The position numbers and the translations under genes were made by a program. 64,000 nucleotides of DNA from Mesorhizobium sp. YC-39 (GTDB lineage Bacteria; Pseudomonadota; Alphaproteobacteria; Rhizobiales; Rhizobiaceae), in assembly GCF_025753795.1 (NCBI RefSeq), contig NZ_JAOWPS010000003.1, positions 806,001 through 870,000 of the forward strand. Reading direction: 5' to 3'. Below are positions 58,874 through 64,000 of the stretch, one piece after another. Below the pieces are notes generated by a model. That model worked only from the letters and a program-made list of their open reading frames with translations, did not search any database and had not been told where the DNA came from. Each line of letters starts with the position of its first letter. Positions within the stretch are counted from its first letter, which is position 1.

Positions 58874-59776
58874 ATGACAGAGGCTTTGAGCATGCCGGGC
58901 ACCACCGACACCGCCGCCGAGCGAACCCTTGGCATCATCCTGGTTTCGGCTTCGGCGGCTGTCTTCGGCCTCACCGGCGTACTGACCAAGTCGATCCATG
59001 CCGATCCGCTGACCATCACCTGCTGGCGCGGCTTTGTCGGCTCGATCTTGATTACGCTCTATGTGTTGTGGCGCCGCCGCCGCTCCGGCGGGCGCGAGAG
59101 CCTGCGCCTCGGCTGGCGAGGTTGGCTGCTGGCTGTCGAGGGGGCGCTGGCTAGCATCGCCTTCATCGCGGCGTTCAAGTTCACCTACGTCGCCAATGTC
59201 GCGGTCATCTATGCGACGTCGCCCTTCATTGCCGCCCTGCTGGCCTGGGCTCTGGTACGCGAAAAATTCCGGCTGCAGACGATGTTGGCCGCCGCCGTGT
59301 CGCTCTGCGGCGTGGGCATCATGGTATGGTCCGGTTTCGGCACCGGGCATCTGTTGGGCGATGGGCTGGCGCTGCTGATGACGGTCGGCGCCGCGCTCTA
59401 TATGATCATGGTACGCGCCTTCCGCGACACACCGGTGGTGTGGGCCGGTGCGGTGGCGGCATTTCTTCTGTTCGTACTCGGCTGGCTCGTTACCGATCCC
59501 CTGGCGGTGTCGCCCAGGGATGCCGTGCTGCTCGCCACCTTCGGCGCCTCCTTCGCGCTCGCCTCGATCCTGTGGACGGAGGGCTCGCGCCTCATTCCGG
59601 CGCCGGAATCCGGCCTGCTCGGTTCGGCCGAAGTGCCGTTTGCGATCCTGTTCGCCTTCCTGTTCCTGGCAGAGATCCCGCCGGCCGCCAGCATGATCGG
59701 CGGCGCCATTGTGCTCTGCGCCATATTCGCCCATGCCGGGCGCGACTGGCTCGTGGCCAGGCAGCGTGCACTCTGA
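58874..59776 (+). CDS. EamA/DMT family transporter (second in tandem)
   Basis: Inner-membrane protein of 300 residues with ten predicted helices in two EamA repeats: FAAFKFTYVANVAVIYATSPFIAALLAWALVREKF in the first and SRLIPAPESGLLGSAEVPFAILFAFLFLAEIPP in the second. An in-frame ATG at 58892 with GAGG upstream may be the true start. It may share a transcript with the preceding EamA gene. The product could export a metabolite, but no neighbour indicates which. Confidence 0.9.
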   Translation: MTEALSMPGTTDTAAERTLGIILVSASAAVFGLTGVLTKSIHADPLTITCWRGFVGSILITLYVLWRRRRSGGRESLRLGWRGWLLAVEGALASIAFIAAFKFTYVANVAVIYATSPFIAALLAWALVREKFRLQTMLAAAVSLCGVGIMVWSGFGTGHLLGDGLALLMTVGAALYMIMVRAFRDTPVVWAGAVAAFLLFVLGWLVTDPLAVSPRDAVLLATFGASFALASILWTEGSRLIPAPESGLLGSAEVPFAILFAFLFLAEIPPAASMIGGAIVLCAIFAHAGRDWLVARQRAL

Positions 59777-59818
59777 TCGTGTACTAAAATCTTATCTGAA
59801 ATAAATTTGCAAAGTCAT

Positions 59819-59927
59819 GGAACCATCATCGGGTTCAGACATTATGGCTGCGACGGGTCAACCCCAAGTCCCCCCAAACCCCTCGACCCGTCTAACCTCC
59901 AGCCGATCGTAAGGTCGGCTTTTTCTT
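59819..59927 (+). ncRNA. Candidate small RNA with three hairpins and a GNRA-loop terminator
   Basis: Three consecutive stems are visible: GAACC/GGTTC (59820-59836), GACGGGTC/GACCCGTC (59852-59892) with a C-rich single-stranded loop, and AGCCGATC-GTAA-GGTCGGCT (59901-59920, one G-T wobble) followed by TTTTTCTTT. The C-rich loop could pair with Shine-Dalgarno-like purine sequences. No convincing promoter was found, so this may instead be the 3' region of the upstream EamA transcript ending in its terminator. The final hairpin as a terminator is strong; the sRNA idea is moderate. Confidence 0.4.
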
Positions 59928-59951
59928 TGCAGCGCTTATTCTTGCGGGCGC

Positions 59952-60806
59952 TCAGGCGGACGTTGAAAGACTGCCGCTCAGCAGCGCGGCGAGATCCTGC
60001 GCCGGCCGGTCGGCACCCTTGCGCAGCCGAATGGCGAATTCGGCAATCGGAACCGCTGGCATGGCAAGATCGCGCGGCGCTTCCACGATGCCGGAGTGGG
60101 CGAAACGCTCCGTCCTCAACGTCAGCGCGATGCCGGCATTCACGGCTGTGCGCAGGCCGGCCAGGCTGGCGCTGCCAGCCGCGATGCGATAGCGGCGGCC
60201 AACAGCATCAAGTGCGGCGATCGCTGCTTCGCGAAAGCCGCAATGCGGATCGAGCAGCGCCAGCGGTATCTCGTCCTGACGCACCGCCAATCCCTTTTGC
60301 GAACAGAGCCACACCATCGGCTCCCTGAACAAGCCAACTTCGTCCGGCGCGGGCACCTGGCGCATGGCGATCGCCAGATCGAGACCGCCGGCCTGCAGCG
60401 CCTGGGTCAGTTCGGCGGAGCGGCCGACGCGCAATTCGATCCTGACGCGCGGATGACTGACGGCGAATGCACGCAGCAGGTCCGGTAAACCGCTATCGGC
60501 GAAATCCTGCGTCGTGCCGATGGCGACGCGTCCGGCAGCCCGCGCGCCCTTCAGCGCCAGCCACGCCTCACGATGAGCCGCCAGAATGCGCCTGGCATGG
60601 CCGACGAGGTCCTCCCCCGCCGGCGTCAGGCCGCGACCCCTGCCCTGCGGCGCCAGAAGCCGCTCGCCGACGATTTCCTCCAGCCGCTGCATCTGTGTGG
60701 TGACGGCCGAGGGCGAGCGGCCGACGATGGTCGCCGCCTGTGCCAGCGAGCCGCCATCGACGAAAGCGAGGAAGGTTTTCAGGAGGTCAGGATCGAGCGT
60801 CTGCAT
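59952..60806 (-). CDS. LysR family transcriptional regulator
   Basis: Regulator of 284 residues with the N-terminal winged helix (DPDLLKTFLAFVDGGSLAQAATIVGRSPSAVTTQMQRLEEIVGERLL, about 5-55) and a periplasmic-binding-like effector domain (about 90-275). It is divergent from a tautomerase gene about 115 nt away, the usual arrangement for a LysR protein and its target. A LysR binding site of the T-N11-A type could not be picked with confidence in the AT-rich spacer. Confidence 0.92.
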   Translation of the reverse strand: MQTLDPDLLKTFLAFVDGGSLAQAATIVGRSPSAVTTQMQRLEEIVGERLLAPQGRGRGLTPAGEDLVGHARRILAAHREAWLALKGARAAGRVAIGTTQDFADSGLPDLLRAFAVSHPRVRIELRVGRSAELTQALQAGGLDLAIAMRQVPAPDEVGLFREPMVWLCSQKGLAVRQDEIPLALLDPHCGFREAAIAALDAVGRRYRIAAGSASLAGLRTAVNAGIALTLRTERFAHSGIVEAPRDLAMPAVPIAEFAIRLRKGADRPAQDLAALLSGSLSTSA

Positions 60807-60921
60807 AGTTTGGTATTATCGAATCTTTGCTTGAAAACAATTTGATTTTTTTGATGTGACGATCATGGCATGGTTTTGTTCAACGGTTGACAGCCGTCCG
60901 TCCCAACCCAAGGAGAGAAAA

Positions 60922-61329
60922 ATGCCAATCATCAATGTCAGCGTCACCGGCAAGCCGAACGCCGCCTTGTCCGCGACAATCGCGAGGGAAGTCACGAAGC
61001 TGACCGCCACGCATCTGCGCAAAGACCCGACGATTACCGCGGTCGCGATCACCTATCTCGACCCGCAACACTGGTTCGCCGGTGGCAAGTCACTGGCCGA
61101 GCACGGCGCCAACACTTTCTGGCTCGACACCAAGGTCGTCGATGGCACCAACACTAAGCTCGAGCTGGAGGCTTATCTCCGAGCGATCTTTGCCGCCTTC
61201 GGCCAAATCCTGGGAAATGTTCATGAGGAAAGCTATGCCCTGGTGCACGAGGTCCCGGCCGCCGCCTATGGTTTCGGTGGCAAGTCGCAGGAGTTCCGCT
61301 TCATCAGTGGCCGATTGAAGGCAGCGTAG
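60922..61329 (+). CDS. 4-oxalocrotonate tautomerase family protein
   Basis: Small tautomerase-superfamily enzyme of 135 residues. The catalytic N-terminal proline is present (MPIINVSVTGKPN; Pro2 after Met removal). The length and the segments ITYLDPQHWFAGG and VHEVPAAAYGFGGKSQEF match a two-domain subgroup longer than classical 62-residue 4-OT. AAGGAGAG precedes the ATG. The divergent LysR regulator suggests substrate-induced expression. The actual substrate is unknown; 2-hydroxymuconate-type or cis-3-chloroacrylic acid chemistry are family possibilities. Confidence 0.88.
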   Translation: MPIINVSVTGKPNAALSATIAREVTKLTATHLRKDPTITAVAITYLDPQHWFAGGKSLAEHGANTFWLDTKVVDGTNTKLELEAYLRAIFAAFGQILGNVHEESYALVHEVPAAAYGFGGKSQEFRFISGRLKAA

Positions 61330-61432
61330 CATCTCCTTCCCACATTGACGTCGCCCCCACTTTCGCTAGGTTCTCCCCCGAAGCGGCCGTGAAAGAGCCG
61401 TGGTGCGAAAATCCGTTGGGAGAGATGCGGCA

Positions 61433-63655
61433 ATGATCCTGACACTGGCGTTGCTTGCGGGCCTCGTTGCGGCCTGGCTGCTGATCGGCGTGGTAGAAAA
61501 GTTCCGCCTCGGCGTGCGCTTTACCCAGGCGCTGCTCTATGTGCCGTTCAAACTTGCCTACCGGATCAGTGACGACCGCATCAAGATCGCGCGCAAAGCG
61601 ACAGCCCCTGTCATCTATGTCATCTCGCATCAGTCGCGCATCGAGCCGGCGCTGATGCTGTCACTCCTGCCTGATGACACGTTGCACATCCTCGATGATG
61701 TCTCGGCACGGTCTCCCTGGCTGGAGCCGTGGCGCGAGCTTGGCCGCACCATCGCATTCAACGCCGAGCATGTCTTCGTCAGCCGCCGGCTGGTACGGGT
61801 GCTGAAGGGCAAGGGCCGCCTCGCCGTCTACCTGCCCGACGCGGTCGAGCCCGACGTCAAGACGTTTCGCCTGTTTCGCGCCGTCACCCGCATCGCCATG
61901 CAGGCCGACGCCAGCATCGTGCCGATCTTCGTCGCCGGTACGCGCACCCTGCCGGTGTCGCTGACGCCGGCGGACAAGGCGCCGCGCCGCTGGTTTGCGC
62001 GCCTGTCGCTCAGCGTGTTGGAGCCAATGACCATCGCCGAGCTCGTGGCGCGAAATCCCGACCAGGCCTCGAACACCAATGCGCTGTTCGACCGCTTTGC
62101 CGAGGCCCGCCTGTTCGGCAACGATCTCGACCGCGGTCTGTTCCTGGCCATGCGTGACGCCGCCGACCGCGTCGGCGCCTCGCACCCGATCGTCGAGGAC
62201 GTCATCTCAGGCGCGTTGAGCTACCGAAAACTGTTCATCGGCGCGCGGGTGCTGGGGCGTCGCTTCGAGGCAGCAACCGCGCCGGGCGAAGCGGTTGGGC
62301 TGCTTCTGCCCAATGCCAATGGCGTCGTGTTGTCCTTCGTCGGCCTGCTGTCGGCCAGCCGGGTGGCGGCGATGATCAACTACACGGCAGGGCCAGCCAG
62401 TGTCACCGCGGCCGTGCGCACGGCGATGATCCGCACAGTGGTTTCGTCCCGCGCCTTCGTCGAAAAGGCCGACCTTGCCGACATCATCTCGGCGGTCGAG
62501 AAGGGTGGCGCGAAGCTGTTGTGGCTGGAGGATATCCGCGAAAGCGTGACCGCGCTGGAGAAGTTCGCGGCAGCCTTGCGCTGGCGCTGGCCGCTGCAGC
62601 GGCAGGACGCGGCCAAGCCGGCGGTGATCCTGTTCACGTCAGGCTCGGAAGGCACACCAAAGGCGGTGCTGCTGTCGCACCGGAACCTTTATGCCAACGC
62701 CATGCAGGCCGAGGCCCGCATCACCATCTCGCCGGCCGATATCCTGCTCAACGTGCTGCCGGTGTTCCACTCGTTCGGCCTGACAGGCGGCACCATCCTG
62801 CCGTTGGTCACCGGGGTAAGGCTGTTCCTCTACCCCTCGCCGCTCCACTACAAGATCATCCCCGAGATCGCCCGCAAGGTGAGGCCGACCGTCATGTTCG
62901 GTACCGACACTTTCCTCGCCAATTATGCGCGCACCGCCAAGGACGGCGATTTCTCCAGTCTGCGCTTCGTCGTCGCCGGCGCCGAGGCGGTGAAGCCGGA
63001 GACGCGCCGCGTCTACCGCGAGCGCTTTCAGGCCGAGATCATCGAAGGCTTCGGGCTGACCGAGGCAGCCCCCGTCGTTGCCGTCAACACCGCCATCCAC
63101 GGCCGCGATGGCACGGTCGGCCGCCTGCTGCCGGCGATACGCATGAAGCTGCAACCGGTCGAGGGCATCAGCGATGCCGGGCAATTGTGGCTCAATGGAC
63201 CCAATTTGATGATGGGCTACATGACCGCAGACCGGCCCGGCGAATTGCAGCCGCTCGACGGTTGGCACGACACTGGCGACATCGTTTCGGTCGATCGCGA
63301 AGGTTTCATCACCATTCGCGGCCGCGCCAAGCGTTTCGCCAAGATCGCCGGCGAGATGGTATCGCTGGGCGCGGTCGAGATGCTGGTGCAGTCGCTGTGG
63401 CCGGAAGAACGCCATGCCGCGGTCGCGGTGCCGGACAAAAGGCGCGGCGAGCGCATCGTGCTGGTCACCACCGCCGACGACGCCGATCCCGAGGAGTTGC
63501 GCAAGTTCGGCAAGAAGGCAGGTGCTGCCGAATTGATGGTGCCCAACGATATCGTCAAGGTCGAAGAGATCCCGGTGCTGGGTTCGGGCAAGACCGACTA
63601 TGTCTCGACCCGCAAGCTGGCGATCGACCGGCTGGGGCTAAGTGCAGCCGCTTGA
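61433..63655 (+). CDS. Aas-like fusion: phospholipid acyltransferase domain plus acyl-ACP/acyl-CoA synthetase
   Basis: Membrane-associated protein of 740 residues. An N-terminal helix is followed by a PlsC-like domain (about 45-225) and then an AMP-binding adenylate-forming domain (about 250-735) with ILFTSGSEGTPKAVLLSH, GFGLTEAAP and GWHDTGDIVSVDREGFI. This order matches Escherichia coli Aas, which reacylates lysophosphatidylethanolamine using acyl-ACP. The acyltransferase motif HX4D is here His66-Gln-Ser-Arg-Ile-Glu71, and the usual FPEG(T/R) block is replaced by YLPDAVEP, so acyltransferase activity is in doubt while the synthetase half looks intact. A GTG start 33 nt upstream is a weaker alternative. 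Confidence 0.87.
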   Translation: MILTLALLAGLVAAWLLIGVVEKFRLGVRFTQALLYVPFKLAYRISDDRIKIARKATAPVIYVISHQSRIEPALMLSLLPDDTLHILDDVSARSPWLEPWRELGRTIAFNAEHVFVSRRLVRVLKGKGRLAVYLPDAVEPDVKTFRLFRAVTRIAMQADASIVPIFVAGTRTLPVSLTPADKAPRRWFARLSLSVLEPMTIAELVARNPDQASNTNALFDRFAEARLFGNDLDRGLFLAMRDAADRVGASHPIVEDVISGALSYRKLFIGARVLGRRFEAATAPGEAVGLLLPNANGVVLSFVGLLSASRVAAMINYTAGPASVTAAVRTAMIRTVVSSRAFVEKADLADIISAVEKGGAKLLWLEDIRESVTALEKFAAALRWRWPLQRQDAAKPAVILFTSGSEGTPKAVLLSHRNLYANAMQAEARITISPADILLNVLPVFHSFGLTGGTILPLVTGVRLFLYPSPLHYKIIPEIARKVRPTVMFGTDTFLANYARTAKDGDFSSLRFVVAGAEAVKPETRRVYRERFQAEIIEGFGLTEAAPVVAVNTAIHGRDGTVGRLLPAIRMKLQPVEGISDAGQLWLNGPNLMMGYMTADRPGELQPLDGWHDTGDIVSVDREGFITIRGRAKRFAKIAGEMVSLGAVEMLVQSLWPEERHAAVAVPDKRRGERIVLVTTADDADPEELRKFGKKAGAAELMVPNDIVKVEEIPVLGSGKTDYVSTRKLAIDRLGLSAAA

Positions 63656-63683
63656 GCGCCCACAGACCTCATCGTGAGTCCCT

Positions 63684-63944
63684 CTAGAGAACCATCACCG
63701 ACAACAGCAAGATGAGTCCGGCCGCCATCATCAGCAGGCCCGGCCAGTTCTGCGACAAGCCGAGGAAACCAAGCCCGCGCCGCCTAGGCTCAAGTGTCGG
63801 CCCTGGTGTTGCGAGATTTGGCATCGAGCGATCCGAGGCCGAAACGGGCGCCGGATCGCTGAGCCGCCCACGTCTGAGTGCGGCGCTGGCCATGTAGACA
63901 ATGCCAGCGACAGTGAGCAATGCACCGATGAGAATAACAGCCAT
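63684..63944 (-). CDS. Small hypothetical membrane protein with two helices
   Basis: An 86-residue protein with an N-terminal helix (MAVILIGALLTVAGIVYMASAAL), a hydrophilic Arg/Pro-rich middle (about 24-62) and a C-terminal helix (GLLMMAAGLILLLSVMVL), predicted to be a hairpin in the inner membrane. AAAGGAGCGAGGAGAA lies just before the ATG, a strong ribosome binding site, which argues that it is a real gene. No family was recognised. Confidence 0.7.
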   Translation of the reverse strand: MAVILIGALLTVAGIVYMASAALRRGRLSDPAPVSASDRSMPNLATPGPTLEPRRRGLGFLGLSQNWPGLLMMAAGLILLLSVMVL

Positions 63945-64000
63945 TTCTCCTCGCTCCTTTCAGGCCATGCCCTGAGAAGCTTGCGGGAGCGCTAACGAAA

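Noticed and set aside
57928..59776. Two adjacent EamA genes as subunits of one heteromeric exporter
   Set aside because: They are separated by 58 nt, share only family-level similarity, and EamA proteins of ten helices usually act alone.
59840..59900. Possible tRNA or tmRNA fragment (GGGTTCA-like bases near a terminator)
   Set aside because: No cloverleaf, anticodon arm or CCA end could be formed, and no tmRNA tag sequence is present.
59807..60328. Open frame of 173 codons on the plus strand between the EamA and LysR genes
   Set aside because: It runs through the hairpin/terminator and into the antisense of the LysR gene; codon use and amino-acid pattern are those of a shadow frame.

Overview
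This window is core chromosome from an alphaproteobacterium of the order Hyphomicrobiales (Rhizobiales), most probably a Mesorhizobium or close relative. The evidence is the high GC content with strong third-position GC, the gene orders (fabD-fabG-acpP-fabF-mltG-yicC-gmk; lptF-lptG-lptD-surA-pdxA-rsmA; rpsF-rpsR-rplI; dnaB; radA-cvpA-purF), and several rhizobial-looking intergenic palindromes. Genus is an inference from gene content and style; no rRNA or tRNA lies in the window to confirm it. I found no CRISPR array, prophage, transposase or conjugation gene.

Layout. 1-5.2 kb: molybdopterin synthase (moaE cut by the window edge, moaD), pgsA, and uvrC translationally coupled to a pteridine-reductase-like SDR, then a divergent outer-membrane beta-barrel gene. 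5.3-13 kb: a Pr6Pr membrane protein, then a catabolic island with a ribose-type ABC importer (binding protein, permease, ATPase), a cyclase-family metal hydrolase, an amidase and a convergent ROK regulator. 13-21 kb: stand-alone accessory genes (GFA, GST, histone-H1-like protein, DinB, two TetR regulators, EamA exporter, a secreted four-cysteine protein, rlmJ, a membrane protein). 20.8-23 kb: holC and pepA. 23-25 kb: VOC protein and a flavoprotein monooxygenase. 25-33 kb: the lipopolysaccharide export/outer-membrane biogenesis operon followed by pdxA and rsmA. 33-39.5 kb: the fatty-acid synthesis cluster with mltG, yicC and gmk, all on the minus strand. 39.8-50.7 kb: an LtaS-type phosphoglycerol transferase, ribosomal proteins S6, S18 and L9, cyclopropane fatty acid synthase, ynfA with an Rsm22-family methyltransferase, dnaB, radA and cvpA. 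50.8-64 kb: purF, an SDR, a lectin-like secreted protein, OsmC, an S10 serine carboxypeptidase, a MerR-ATPase fusion, two EamA transporters, a LysR/tautomerase pair, an Aas-like acyltransferase/acyl-ACP synthetase fusion and a small membrane protein.

Non-coding structure is the most distinctive part. At least three families of palindromic intergenic elements recur: (A) a hairpin of about 40-50 bp whose arm sequence changes between copies while pairing is largely kept (seven copies, two abutting stop codons); (B/D) accessory hairpins joined to A in mosaics; and (R1) units of about 45 bp that occur as inverted pairs in both head-to-head and tail-to-tail arrangement (four pairs, one solo hairpin, one related element). 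There is also a 145-bp element with perfect 14-bp terminal inverted repeats abutting pepA, and a three-hairpin locus ending in a GNRA-loop terminator that may be a small RNA. No single locus is clearly a new system; the best leads are the MerR-ATPase fusion, the importer-cyclase-amidase island, the degenerate acyltransferase in the Aas-like protein, and the repeat families.
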